Shown one piece after another: positions 17,555-28,000 of a DNA stretch of 64,000 bases. The DNA is from Clostridia bacterium (GTDB taxonomy: Bacteria > Bacillota > Clostridia > Oscillospirales > CAG-272). The translations under genes and the position numbers were made by a program. The notes beneath the pieces are model-generated. The model made no database searches. It was not told the DNA's origin and saw only the letters and a list, made by a program, of their open reading frames with translations. Location of the stretch: contig JAGBFG010000029.1 of the NCBI GenBank assembly GCA_017936565.1, positions 20,190 to 84,189 on the forward strand, given 5' to 3'. Positions within the stretch are counted from its first letter, which is position 1. Each line of letters opens with the position of its first letter.

Positions 17555-20500
17555 TTATTCGCTGTCAGCGGGAGCAGAGTCCTCTTGGGGCTCTTGTGCG
17601 GTCTCCTCTACCTTAACGTCTCTGGGCCAGATGGCGTTGTTGGGGTCATAGCCGCGCTTGTCGAAGACGACCTTCTTCTCAGTGGTTTCCTTGTAGTTGA
17701 TGGAAAGCTCCTGGAAGCAGCCTGCATCGTTGATCCAAGAAACCAGCACCTGATAGAAGTAACGGGAATCGTTGTTCTTCACAACGTCAGGATCCTTGGG
17801 AAGCGCCTCAGCCAAGAATTTGTCAAGCTGCTGCTTGTAGATGTTGAGGAACGCCTCGTCGTTGTTTGCCGTTCTTGCGCGGCAGAAGTCAACCAAGGTA
17901 TCGTAGCCAACCTTCAGGATGCACTCCGCGTTGTTGCGGTCCGTGTCGGTTCTGGCTTCCTCGCACTGTCTGATGCGGAAGGCGAAGGTAATAAGACCGC
18001 AGGCAAAGGGAGTCTTTGCGTCTGCCTTCTTGTTGCCAAAGATGTTTTCACGCATCATACGGATGTAATCAGCCTTGGTGATAGAGCCTGTTACGCTCTG
18101 GGTGTCGCCCGCGGTGTAGTGAGCGAGAGAAGCCTTTTGCTCCTTCACAGCCTCGTCAAAGTCGCGAGACCATTCGGCAACCAGCTTCTCGTGCAAGCGC
18201 AGCCAAGCAAACAGACCGTGGATGTTCTTGTCGCCAACCTCTTCGCCGTTGTAGATGATCTTTTCATCGTCGCAACGGAACACAGCGTAAGCGTCACGAA
18301 CCTCCTTGCGATACTGCAAGCGGTTGTTCATCAAGGCGAAGAGCAAAGCCTTAGCAACGGCAACATCGTAGCTCTTTTCGTCCTGTACATCGAGCTTAGC
18401 CAAGTGACCGGGCTTGTGCCATTCAAAGCCAAGGTGGGGGTTCTTGGTATCGGTGCCCGTGGTTTCCATCAATTTCAGAACCTTCTCGTATTTGTCAGCG
18501 TATTCGCCCGTAATTTTGGGAATATCCAAGGGGTTGATGGTCAGAAGTGCCTTGGTCAAGGAAATGGTGGTGTCGTCCGCATTGTCGTTGATAAGCATTC
18601 TTCTGATAGGCAAGCCGTTCATAGACATAAACTGGCTTACGCAGGAAACGAGAGTGGGAGCGGAGTCTCTGTCAGCATCGTTGGAAAGCTTGATGCCAAG
18701 CTCCTCAGCGTGATCGTAGAGGTATTCTGCGGTTTTGCGGGAAACCATAATAGCGGAGAAGGTGTTGCCCGAAACGTCGCCCTGTGCGGAGCCGAAGGCG
18801 GGGGTAGCGCCGTTGTACGCGCTGTTGATAGCCTCAGCGGCGGCAGCGCCCTTGTCGCCAGTCTGCTCGATAAGAACCTGAATGGGGTTCTTGCCCAGAA
18901 CGTTGTTCTTTCTTTCAACCTGCGCGCGATAAAGAGCGGTAACAGAGGAGATAAGAGAAGCGAACACGTTGGAGCTTGTGGGAACAGGACGGGTGGAGAA
19001 ATCGTTTTTCACAGCGTTGAAGGCCGTTTCAAACACGCCGTTACCCATAGCGTTGTCTGCCTGCTTGATATCCTCAACGGACATCGCGCCCATACGGCAG
19101 TATTCCTCGTAAGCGCGCTGTTTGTCCTCGGCAGAGGAGCCAACGAAGGTTCTTGCCTCGTTGGAAACGGAGTCCTTGTTGAGCGTCTTGCGCTTTTGCT
19201 CGGCGAGGGTGCGCTTTGCTTCGTCAAACTTGTTGAAGAAGTTGCGGTATTCCTCAATGAGCTTTTCAACGCGCTCGGAAATCTTGGAGAGAACCGCGCC
19301 AATCATTTGCTCCTTGGCGGCGTTGTAGAGCTTGTTCAAGGAAGTCAAGGCGTCATTGCGCAGCAAAATGCTGTCGGCAGTTGCGTCCGTCTTCAAGCCT
19401 AAGTAAATTTCTTTTGCCTTTTCATCGCACAAAATGACAAAGCGGTTTTGCTTTTGCGCGTTGGTCAGGGTGGCGTATGCGCTGTGGCGAACGTCGGTGC
19501 CTGCTTGTGCCTGAGAAACAGCAAGGAAGCTTGCGGGCAGGTCGTAGACGTCGTTTTCGTTGATTTGCTTCCAAGGCGTGTAGCTGGAAAGCGTGGTATC
19601 AATTCTCTTCTTGAATTCGCAAAGGATAGCCATAGCGGAAACAGGATGGATAAAACTGCCGTTCTGCATCAGCAAATGCTCTACCAAGGAGAACTTTTCG
19701 CTGGCGTGAACGTTGCCGTCCTGCTCAACGGGAAGAATGTTCTTGACCAAGGAGCCCATACGGGTGCGGAGTGCTTCAAGGCAGGTGTTGAAGTAGTTGA
19801 GCAAGGTCTTTTTGTAATCGGCAGCAGCGGAAAGAACAGAGTTCTTCGCGTCATTCTTCGCCTCTTTGCCGGCGAACATACCCAATTTTTCAACGACCAT
19901 TCCGCCTTCAACGCTGGCAGTAACGCCCAAAGCGGCAGGGTCGGGAATTTCGGAGTTCAGAAGGGACGTCAGGTGAGAATAATAGTCGTCCATACGGCAA
20001 ACATCCTCAGGTCTGCCATCGGCGTTTTCCACCTGCTTGTAATAACCGCGGCGGAGAATATCAATGACGTTAGAGGTGGGGTTGCGGCGCTCGTTGTCGA
20101 TAGCCGTGAGCATCAAGCCCGCATACTTGGAGCCCGACATAGGAACGACGGGACGGCGAGCCTCTCTTGCTCTTTCCTCTTCCTCGCGGATGAACGCCTC
20201 AACAGCGTTGTGAAGCACGCGCCAGTCACCCTCAAAGGCTTCCTCGGTCTTGCAGGTTGCAAAATAATCAAGGATAGCATCGGTGGGGTATACAACGTCA
20301 GCGGTTGCCAAGCTGCTGAAAATGGAGTTTTCCTTGCCTTCCTCAGCCAAAAGTCCTGCCATATTGGAAACGGCAGAGTCGATAGCGCCCGCGTTTGCGG
20401 TGCAAAGAAGGGTATAGAGGGTATCTGCCATCATTAGGTTGTGACCTGCAACGTCAAGGCAGGGAACACGACCCATCATATAGATGCGCTTGAAGGGGGA

Positions 20501-21286
20501 GTATTCGGACTTCCAGTAGGTTTCATCCTCTGCATCGAACAGAACCTTTACATACTTTTCCTTGGGAGAGCCAAGGCGGAAGGAAACGGGCGTGTTCTTC
20601 TCCTCAGGTCTGTTGTAGCCGTGGGTAACCAGGTTGAAGGAGTTGATTTCGCGCAAGATACCGTATGCGTTGGCAAACAGCTTCAAGCGCTGCTCCTCAC
20701 CCTCCTGACAGCCCTCGTAAATTTCAGGGCAAGCCAAGAGCGCCGTTACCTCGTCTGCGGTAATGCCCAAAACGTCGCGCATATAACGCTTTACGTACAT
20801 AGTCAGCGGAATGAAGCAGCCGGAGCCCGTGCCACCCGCGATAGAGGATACTACGTAAATTTCGTAGACCATATTCTGTCCTGCGGCAGCCTTCTTCATT
20901 TGCTCCAATGCACCGTGGAGCTTTCCGCGTCTGGTGTCGTCCTGCATCATGCTGACAAAGGCCAGGAAGGACTTCTTTCTCCACTGGGAGCAGCCCTTGT
21001 ACATTTCTTGCTCGCGGATGGATTCATCCTCACAGTCGAACCACTCCAAAGCGTCAAAGCCGAGTCTGTCGCAAATGTCGCCAATTCTTCCGTTGTCGGA
21101 AAGGGGAATACAAACGGTTGATTTGTCAAGCTTGGACATATCCTCTTCATCGGAGTCGAGAACGAGGGTTGTGATGAGGTTGCCCTCTTGGTTGCCGTAG
21201 CGCTTCAATTTCTTTTGGAAGCGGTCTGCGGCCTGGCTACCGGTGCCACCGACACCGATAAGCAGAATGTTCTTCTTATTTTGCAT
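17555..21286 (-). CDS. tubulin-like protein B
   Basis: The 1243-residue protein opens with a nucleotide-fold glycine loop, GVGGTGS at 11-17, and carries the tubulin/FtsZ signature GGTGSG at 151-156 within SSIAGGTGSGCF. This pairing is typical of the large 'tubulin-like' family (Pfam Tubulin_2, the FtsZ-like proteins described by Makarova and Koonin). The remaining 900 residues are mostly helical and unassigned, and the C-terminus is acidic (EETAQEPQEDSAPADSE). It is clearly related to the gene upstream: both have an IRE-x(3-6)-G-x(3)-WRKK segment after the first sheet. A strong AAGGAGAG ribosome site precedes the ATG. It may bind GTP and polymerise; neither can be shown from sequence. Confidence 0.8.
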   Translation of the reverse strand: MQNKKNILLIGVGGTGSQAADRFQKKLKRYGNQEGNLITTLVLDSDEEDMSKLDKSTVCIPLSDNGRIGDICDRLGFDALEWFDCEDESIREQEMYKGCSQWRKKSFLAFVSMMQDDTRRGKLHGALEQMKKAAAGQNMVYEIYVVSSIAGGTGSGCFIPLTMYVKRYMRDVLGITADEVTALLACPEIYEGCQEGEEQRLKLFANAYGILREINSFNLVTHGYNRPEEKNTPVSFRLGSPKEKYVKVLFDAEDETYWKSEYSPFKRIYMMGRVPCLDVAGHNLMMADTLYTLLCTANAGAIDSAVSNMAGLLAEEGKENSIFSSLATADVVYPTDAILDYFATCKTEEAFEGDWRVLHNAVEAFIREEEERAREARRPVVPMSGSKYAGLMLTAIDNERRNPTSNVIDILRRGYYKQVENADGRPEDVCRMDDYYSHLTSLLNSEIPDPAALGVTASVEGGMVVEKLGMFAGKEAKNDAKNSVLSAAADYKKTLLNYFNTCLEALRTRMGSLVKNILPVEQDGNVHASEKFSLVEHLLMQNGSFIHPVSAMAILCEFKKRIDTTLSSYTPWKQINENDVYDLPASFLAVSQAQAGTDVRHSAYATLTNAQKQNRFVILCDEKAKEIYLGLKTDATADSILLRNDALTSLNKLYNAAKEQMIGAVLSKISERVEKLIEEYRNFFNKFDEAKRTLAEQKRKTLNKDSVSNEARTFVGSSAEDKQRAYEEYCRMGAMSVEDIKQADNAMGNGVFETAFNAVKNDFSTRPVPTSSNVFASLISSVTALYRAQVERKNNVLGKNPIQVLIEQTGDKGAAAAEAINSAYNGATPAFGSAQGDVSGNTFSAIMVSRKTAEYLYDHAEELGIKLSNDADRDSAPTLVSCVSQFMSMNGLPIRRMLINDNADDTTISLTKALLTINPLDIPKITGEYADKYEKVLKLMETTGTDTKNPHLGFEWHKPGHLAKLDVQDEKSYDVAVAKALLFALMNNRLQYRKEVRDAYAVFRCDDEKIIYNGEEVGDKNIHGLFAWLRLHEKLVAEWSRDFDEAVKEQKASLAHYTAGDTQSVTGSITKADYIRMMRENIFGNKKADAKTPFACGLITFAFRIRQCEEARTDTDRNNAECILKVGYDTLVDFCRARTANNDEAFLNIYKQQLDKFLAEALPKDPDVVKNNDSRYFYQVLVSWINDAGCFQELSINYKETTEKKVVFDKRGYDPNNAIWPRDVKVEETAQEPQEDSAPADSE

Positions 21287-21331
21287 GGGTACTCTCCTTA
21301 TATTTTATGTTTTTTATAACGAAATGTGGGT

Positions 21332-21402
21332 GCCGCCGATGCGGCGAGGTGGGGCTTATGCCTCGAAAGCATAAGGCGGAGCTTACGCTTCAAAAGCGTA
21401 AG
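21332..21402 (-). repeat. three hairpins, two from a 27-base tandem repeat, across the stop codon of tubulin-like gene A
   Basis: Stems lie at 21382-21402 (CTTACGC/GCGTAAG), 21355-21375 (CTTATGC/GCATAAG) and 21332-21345 (GCCGC/GCGGC). The first two belong to a 27-base tandem repeat that includes the last codons of the tubulin-like gene, the TAA stop and three further codons. The repeat copies differ at six bases, all at third codon positions in the gene's frame, and one stem pair changes in a compensatory way (C-G to T-A). The likely role is in mRNA processing or in setting the ratio of the two tubulin-like proteins; this is inference. Confidence 0.65.
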
Positions 21403-24400
21403 GTTTGTAGCGATAGCCTGCCTTTGTTCTGTCAATGTCGCAGAAGACGTCGGAGCTTCGGCAAACCCAATTAACGAGCATGCTTGGCGGGAACGCCGTT
21501 CTCTCGCTATCCGAGAAGGGCGACCAGAAGGCGTTGATTGCCGCCATATACCGCTCCGCCTCAGCGTCTGTGGAATCCTGGGGATTTCTGCGCAGCGCAA
21601 AGCCGTAAAGGAACATATCGAAGCCGACAGCGAGAAGCGCCTCGGCGGCATCGTAATCACTACCGCCTATTTCCTCGCTCCTCTTCACGGCAGACGCAAA
21701 TTCCAGAATGCCGTACGGCGCCTTCGCCTTGCTACCGTCACGCAACAAGCGCATCAAGCGGTTTTTGGAAATTTCCTTGCTGAACTGCGTGGGGCTGACG
21801 GATGCGGAAAGCTGTCTTTCCTCTGCCACCGTGCTTTCCCAAGCAGAAAGCAAGCGCTCTGTAACAGCGGTGTGTGCCCGCATCCACGGAATGAGCAAAT
21901 ACAGCTTTTCTTCCGTGATAACAGCACCCGACTCGTCCGTCATAGGTGCGAGCTTTCCGTTTTCGTCGCGATAGGAATAGCCCTTTCCTTCCTTCAAGGC
22001 AATTTCGCCTGAAAGAACCGCGTAAAGCAGCGCGGTCAGCACGCGGGAATTTTCCTGCTTTGCCGCCTCGGGATTGATGAAGGGAAGCAACGCCCTTGCG
22101 TGAGAGAGAAAATGCAAATGGGGGTTGTAATGGTCGTTTTCCCGCGCCTGCATACGACGCAAAAGCTCCTTGTAGCCGTTGTAATACACGGGGTTTTCAC
22201 TTGTTTCGTCCAAATTGCGAATGCGCACAGGCTCGATGTTGGTTTTTCCGTTTGCCACGTACAGCAAATCGTCCGATATAGGAGCGACAGCAACGTTGGG
22301 CAGGGGAGAAACGTAAGCCTTGACGAAGCGGTCTGCGGCAAGCCGACAGAGCTCTTCCTTCTCGGCGTCATCGGGCAAGTCGATGCCGTAAAACGTCGCG
22401 CGTGACGCAATATAATCCGCGGTTTCCTCTGAGAGCATAACCACCGAAGCCTCGCCGGGCTTCCAGGCAACGTCCTCGGATAGCGTCATATTCAGACGAA
22501 GCGGGGGATTTGCCGCATGGAAAAGCTCAGAAAGGCGCACGCGCATAGCCGCCTTTTGCTCATCCTCGGAGAGAGGAATGCCGTTTTCGGTTCTGGTCGC
22601 CTCTTCCAACGCTTTGACAATGTTGCCTGGCAAGCGCTCGGAGACGCTGCCGCTGTTTTCAAGCATCTTGAAGTGAGCGTTTTCCATTTCCTCGAAAAGA
22701 TGATGGAAGAATACGCTCGCCTTGTTGGGATGAGGCTGGTCGTAGTAGGTCGCCTCTGCATCCTGCAAGGCGAATGTCAAAATAGCTTCTCCTGCCTTTT
22801 GGTCGCGCAAAAGCTTGGCGCGGGGGTTTTCAAAGGTGGAGCTGCGGGAAATTTCGTCAAACAAGGCTTCCTTTTCCTCAAAGGATGCCAAAATCGTATG
22901 GGTGTTGCGGTTGCGCGCCCCGTTTTTACGGGATGCGTCCTCTGCCGCGGTCTGATAGCGGTGTGCCGCATCACTCCATTCGGTGAACAGACGGCGATAA
23001 GAGGAAAGAAGGGTGTCAATCTTGGCTTCGGTTGTACGGTAAACGCAATGGCAAAGGCTTTCAACCGCCTTATCCAAGACATCGGTGAACGCCGCCTCAA
23101 AATCCGCAAGGAGAAGCTCTGCGTCTGCCATAACGTCCGTGCGCTTCTTCAAATAGGCTTCGGCGACGGATGCGAATGCCTCTATCCTGTTTTTGCCGCT
23201 CGTTAAGCGGGCATATGCGCTCTTCCTTTCCTTTTTAGAGGAACGGGACGGAAGCGAGTCGCCGTACATCATAGACCAAAGGGTATCTTCCTCTTTTTCG
23301 GTGTCGGACGAAGGAATATCATTCTCGCCCTTCAACGCCCGATGGAGCGCATCCTTCAAGCAGGCAATGCGCAAGGGGGCGGCAAGGGGATGAAGCGCTT
23401 TACCGTCCTCATCGCAGAGCAAAAGAGAGGTAAGAGGAGTGCTCTTGCTTTCGGGAGAGAGACCAAAGCCGAAGGCAATGCCCGACAGACTCTTTTGCGC
23501 AAACGGAATTTCATCGCGGCATTCCTCTTCATAGAATGCCAAGGCGGTGCGTAGCTTTTTATAAACGGAAAGGAAGACATATTTTGCCTTTGTGCGCATA
23601 GAGAAGGACGGGGGCGTATCGGGAAGCTTCCCCGTTATTTCCTCTACCGTCTCACGATAAGAGGGTAGAGCCCTTCTTGCCGCGTCCTTTACGCCTTTGA
23701 GATATTTTTCGGTAACGGTTTCGTGCTTTTTATGCGAGGGGTTTTTCTGCGGCGCGTTTAACTGCCATTCATCTCGCAAGAAGGCAAGAGGGCTGTTTGA
23801 ATTGCTTGCAGCCTCGCGGAAGGCTTGTATATATAAATGGTAAAAATCGTTTTTCCCGCCGTCTGCCTCGGTGGCTTCTTTCAGGAAAGAGAGCCATTCC
23901 TCTTGCAGGGCGGACGTTTTCTTTTGCGCCAACGCCCGCAAAATATGCTCTCTTGGGAAGGAAAGCTTGGCGGCGGAAAGAGCCGCGAAGACGGCGCCCG
24001 CGCCGTGTTGCAGAGAGCGCTGCGTGTCCGCGTTTGCGGACAGATGGTCGAACATACCTTCTGCCTTGGTGCAGGTCAGGGTATAAAGAGAGTCGGCAAG
24101 TGCTTCCTCGTGCTCCTTTACGGTGCGCACGCCCGCAATGCGGTCAAGCAGGTATACCGAGCGGAAGGGCACAGAGGACGTTTTCTGATATTTTTCCTCT
24201 GATGCGTCGAACAAAACGCCCGAAATTTCCTCGGGATTGGGGGACTCCAATCGGAAGATAGCGGGGTCGTTCTTGCGCTGCTCCTTGTCTTTGGCACGGC
24301 GGCTTGGGGTTTTTCCGTTGTAGCCGTATGCCACAAGGTTGATAGCGTTCAGCTCCCGCAATGCCGCATACGCGTTTGCAAAATAACGGGTGGCGTTTTC

Positions 24401-24973
24401 CGCATCGGTGCTGTCGGCGTAAATATCGGGGCAGGAGAGCATCGCGTGAAAGCGAGGCATACTGTTGAAATGGAACTTGTTTAAGAAGCGCTTGGTATAC
24501 ATAGCCAAGGGCAAAAGCAAGCCCGCGCCCGTTCCGCCCGCTAAGGAAGCGACGAAATAAATCTCGTAGCTCTTGGCAAAGGGGAAGGCGGCGAAGCGCT
24601 CAAGCTCGTTGTGGAAAACCTCGGCGCTGCGTCTGTCGTTGAGCATATTGTGCAAGCACAAAAGCGCCTTTTTACGCCAAGCGGCAGAGCCGCGGTGCAA
24701 GTCTTCCTCGCGAATGTCCTCATTCTTTACGGGGAACCAGGTGGAAAGACGCCCGTGCCCCAGTCGGTCACAAACGGTGCCAACGGTAGCGGAATCGGTA
24801 GCGTCAAGAACCAAGCCGCCGCGCGCGGAAGAAATCTGCTCGGCGTCGGTATCAAAAATCAGAGAGGCAATGCGGTTGTCGGTCTGCTTGCCGTATTCTT
24901 TGATTTTACGCTGTAAAAGCTCAACGGTATGCGCGCCTGTGCCGCCAATACCTATGAGAAGAATATTTTTCAT
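21383..24973 (-). CDS. tubulin-like protein A
   Basis: The 1196-residue protein has the N-terminal nucleotide-fold loop GIGGTGA at 8-14, an acidic FDTD at 40-43, and the tubulin/FtsZ signature GGTGAG at 146-151 in SLAGGTGAGLLLP. It belongs to the same large tubulin-like family as protein B and shares the IREEDLHRGSAAWRKK segment (about 87-102), but the rest has diverged strongly. A body of about 900 residues follows, with many charged helices. The gene starts 90 bases after the VWA gene. Such proteins have been proposed to assemble at the membrane with VWA partners. Having two paralogs side by side suggests a heteropolymer or a filament with a regulator. Confidence 0.8.
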   Translation of the reverse strand: MKNILLIGIGGTGAHTVELLQRKIKEYGKQTDNRIASLIFDTDAEQISSARGGLVLDATDSATVGTVCDRLGHGRLSTWFPVKNEDIREEDLHRGSAAWRKKALLCLHNMLNDRRSAEVFHNELERFAAFPFAKSYEIYFVASLAGGTGAGLLLPLAMYTKRFLNKFHFNSMPRFHAMLSCPDIYADSTDAENATRYFANAYAALRELNAINLVAYGYNGKTPSRRAKDKEQRKNDPAIFRLESPNPEEISGVLFDASEEKYQKTSSVPFRSVYLLDRIAGVRTVKEHEEALADSLYTLTCTKAEGMFDHLSANADTQRSLQHGAGAVFAALSAAKLSFPREHILRALAQKKTSALQEEWLSFLKEATEADGGKNDFYHLYIQAFREAASNSNSPLAFLRDEWQLNAPQKNPSHKKHETVTEKYLKGVKDAARRALPSYRETVEEITGKLPDTPPSFSMRTKAKYVFLSVYKKLRTALAFYEEECRDEIPFAQKSLSGIAFGFGLSPESKSTPLTSLLLCDEDGKALHPLAAPLRIACLKDALHRALKGENDIPSSDTEKEEDTLWSMMYGDSLPSRSSKKERKSAYARLTSGKNRIEAFASVAEAYLKKRTDVMADAELLLADFEAAFTDVLDKAVESLCHCVYRTTEAKIDTLLSSYRRLFTEWSDAAHRYQTAAEDASRKNGARNRNTHTILASFEEKEALFDEISRSSTFENPRAKLLRDQKAGEAILTFALQDAEATYYDQPHPNKASVFFHHLFEEMENAHFKMLENSGSVSERLPGNIVKALEEATRTENGIPLSEDEQKAAMRVRLSELFHAANPPLRLNMTLSEDVAWKPGEASVVMLSEETADYIASRATFYGIDLPDDAEKEELCRLAADRFVKAYVSPLPNVAVAPISDDLLYVANGKTNIEPVRIRNLDETSENPVYYNGYKELLRRMQARENDHYNPHLHFLSHARALLPFINPEAAKQENSRVLTALLYAVLSGEIALKEGKGYSYRDENGKLAPMTDESGAVITEEKLYLLIPWMRAHTAVTERLLSAWESTVAEERQLSASVSPTQFSKEISKNRLMRLLRDGSKAKAPYGILEFASAVKRSEEIGGSDYDAAEALLAVGFDMFLYGFALRRNPQDSTDAEAERYMAAINAFWSPFSDSERTAFPPSMLVNWVCRSSDVFCDIDRTKAGYRYKPYAFEA

Positions 24974-25063
24974 TGCTCTCTCCTTTCGTTAAATCTGAAT
25001 ACTTTTTTGTCGGTTTCATCGGTGTTGTTATAGGAAGCCCCGAAGGGCTGCTTTTTGAAAATT

Positions 25064-28000
25064 TTAGTTGAGCAGGAATACCAGACGGCACACGATGCTT
25101 GAGCCCATTCTTTGCACTTGGCTTCCCGAGCAGACGCAAATGGGAGCGGCTAACGTGCCAAGAGGTGCTTGGCGAATGGTGGTGTCCGTATGGTCGCCCG
25201 TCAATTCGTGACGAAGGTAATAGGTTGTGGGCTGAGATTTTGCGTTGAAGCTCGAGCTGCGCATCAGCATAGCGGGCAGCTCCGTTAAGGTCATATCGTT
25301 TGCAGAGTCGGTGCAATCCCAGGTCTGCAAATGGTCTGTGCCTGCGTTCAGCGCCAAGGAAGCAGCGCCGAAGGTGCCCTCGGCAATCAAGGTGGACTTA
25401 ATGCCGAACACGCGGATTTCGCGCGTTTGCCCCTTTGTCAGATTCCAGGGAAGCAGACGCTTGAACATCACCTTTTCGGACAGCTTCGTTCCGATTTTGA
25501 TGGGGTTGCCCTTACGGCTTGCCATCACGACACGGTTGATGGTGTCAATCTGGAATTCCACCGCCAAAATGGTTTTCTTGCCAAGGCGGGGAACGCTTTT
25601 GTATGTAACAATCAAGGCGATAATGTACACGACAGCATATATAATGAAGAGAAAAATCGCGACACGCAGAATATATTGCAGCAGCAACAGGAAGCTGAAG
25701 CCAACAACGGGGAAGACAACAGTTTGCGACGCGCCCCCTACCGACAGGGTGACGGGCTTGTCGCTTGCCGAGAAGAACATAGAAGCAAAGAAGTTCGCGA
25801 AGCTTCCCAAATTGGCAACGGGACGGCAAACGATAAACGCTTCTCCGTTCTTTTCCTCAACGGTAACGGCAAGGGAAGCCAAGCCCCCCTCAAAATCGGG
25901 GGCTTTGATTTTCAGAGAGCCGTTTGCAAGTGCCGCCTCTAAATCCGCTTTGCTCATCGCTTTTCCATCGCGAACAACAGAGAACTGAACGGAAGCGCCG
26001 CTCTTGGAAATATGGAAACGGTCAAGGGGTGAGCCCTTTTGCTCACCGTCAATATGGAAATCGGTTTGCAGCAACACGAAGGATGCGCTTGCCGTTGCGC
26101 TGACCTCGGGCTTATGACGCAGCGACACGGAAACCTGCACGGGATATGTGGACGGCGAGCCTGCCAATTCACCCATTGCGTCCTCGGTTGGTACGAAGAA
26201 GAGCTTATCGCCATCCATCGTGCAGAAGGACGTGACGTCACGCCCGCCAACGGTGACCTTAATGTTCAGGTAAGAGGGGTCAAAGCGCAAGGGCGAGCTT
26301 CCCTCAGCCAAGGAGAAGGAAAAGCCGTCCGTGTTTTCGGTCAGCTGGTATTGCTGCAAGGATAAAGAGCCCGTGATGACGTTCAAGGTCAAGGCTTTGG
26401 GGTAATGAGAGAGAATTTCCTCTCCCTCGCGGGCAAATCCGTCAGGCGAGAGGACCCGCACCGAGGCGGTGTAATCCCCATACTCCCGAGAGCCGCAGGG
26501 AAGAATAACGTGGATTTTACCGTTCTGCACGGAAGGCGCGACGGGGATGGTGTTGCCGCTTCCGTCCTTCACGAGGACGGTGTATGTATAGCCTGCAAGG
26601 CCGGTTAAGGGCATATCGTTGGCGTAAACGGTGAAGATAGCCTCAATGGCTTTGCTATCGCCCGTTCCCGTTGTCTGTTGGGTGGACTCTACGCGGTAGT
26701 AGTTCGGGTTTGCCATAATCAGACAGGGGATAGAGTGATACATCGTGTATGCGCCGTTCATCATCGTGACCGAAAGGCTGATCTGGTTTTTGCCTATTAC
26801 CAAGGGAAACGCTTGCCCGGGCGCATAGGTGCTTCCCGCGTAGGAAACGCGCGCCTCGTTGACAGCGAAGGCGCCCGAAGGATTCACAACGCGCCCTGTG
26901 CCCTCTTCGACAATCCGATAGTCAACGCAAATCTTGTTGCTCGGCGTCAGATGGCTGTTGATGTACTGCCCGTCGGTTTCCACCTTTTGCCCGTTCCCAT
27001 CAAGGTAGTATAGGACGGATTCCACGCGAAGCGCGGGCTCCATCAAAAGAACCAGGGAGTCACCCACGTTCTTGGAAAAGGTCAGGGTCATTTGCCCACC
27101 TGAAAGGAAATCCCTTGGGGCGATGATGGCAGAATATCCGTTCTGCATGCCGAGCTTGGAGTCGGGAACAATGGTGACCTCGCGCGAAATATCCATCGGC
27201 GCGCCGTTGTAGGTTGCGCTTTGCAAAACGGCGTCCGTATTCTGCAGCATAATAGAAACGGTGCGAAGGGAAAAGCCGCAAACGCCCAAATCCACCGTCA
27301 CAGTGTTACCCGAAACGGCATATTCCGTTTGCGTGGCGGAATAGCGCCCTGAAATCAGGTTGGCAATGCTCTCCACGGCAGAAAGCATATCCCGCGATTG
27401 GGATACGTGAAAGGCGGAAAAGGCAGAGGAGTTGACCAAGGTGGGATTGGTCGTCTGCGTCAAATCCACCACTTTGCTGCCGCCGTTTGACGAGCCGACG
27501 CTGAAATACACCACGTTTAAGTTGGCGTAGCCCGAGCCCACGGTGTCGCTGACGAGCGTTTCGGTATTGGCATCGGAAAAGGCACCGTCGGAAAGCACGA
27601 AGAACCAGTATTCTCTGTTGCTGTCCTCGGCAGAGCCGTCCACCAGCTTCATTCCGTTGTCCGTCAGGACTTTAAGACCGCTGTCATACCCCTCTCTGTG
27701 GGTGCCACCTGTGGGGGTGATGGGGAGCTTGTTTTGTATCACGTTCTGAATGACGGCGTTTCTGTCGGGGTTGGAAAGGTCCACCTCAAAGGTGCTCTTG
27801 TTCAGGGTTGTAATCCACAGTTTGTCCTGCTCGTTCAAGAGCGAAATCAGCATCTGCATCGCGTAGGTCGCGTACTGCCAGCGGTTTTCCTCATCCATAG
27901 AGCCCGAGTCGTCAAGCACAACGGACACGTATTTTTCGGTATAGCTCTCCGAGCCCGATGCCGCGGCGGAAACAGGGGTGTCTGCCCCAAAGACGACAAA

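Noticed and set aside
17525-19402. Long plus-strand open frame (625 codons) opposite tubulin-like gene B
   Set aside because: The translation is low in charged motifs and has no recognisable domain. The minus strand has a clear tubulin-like gene.
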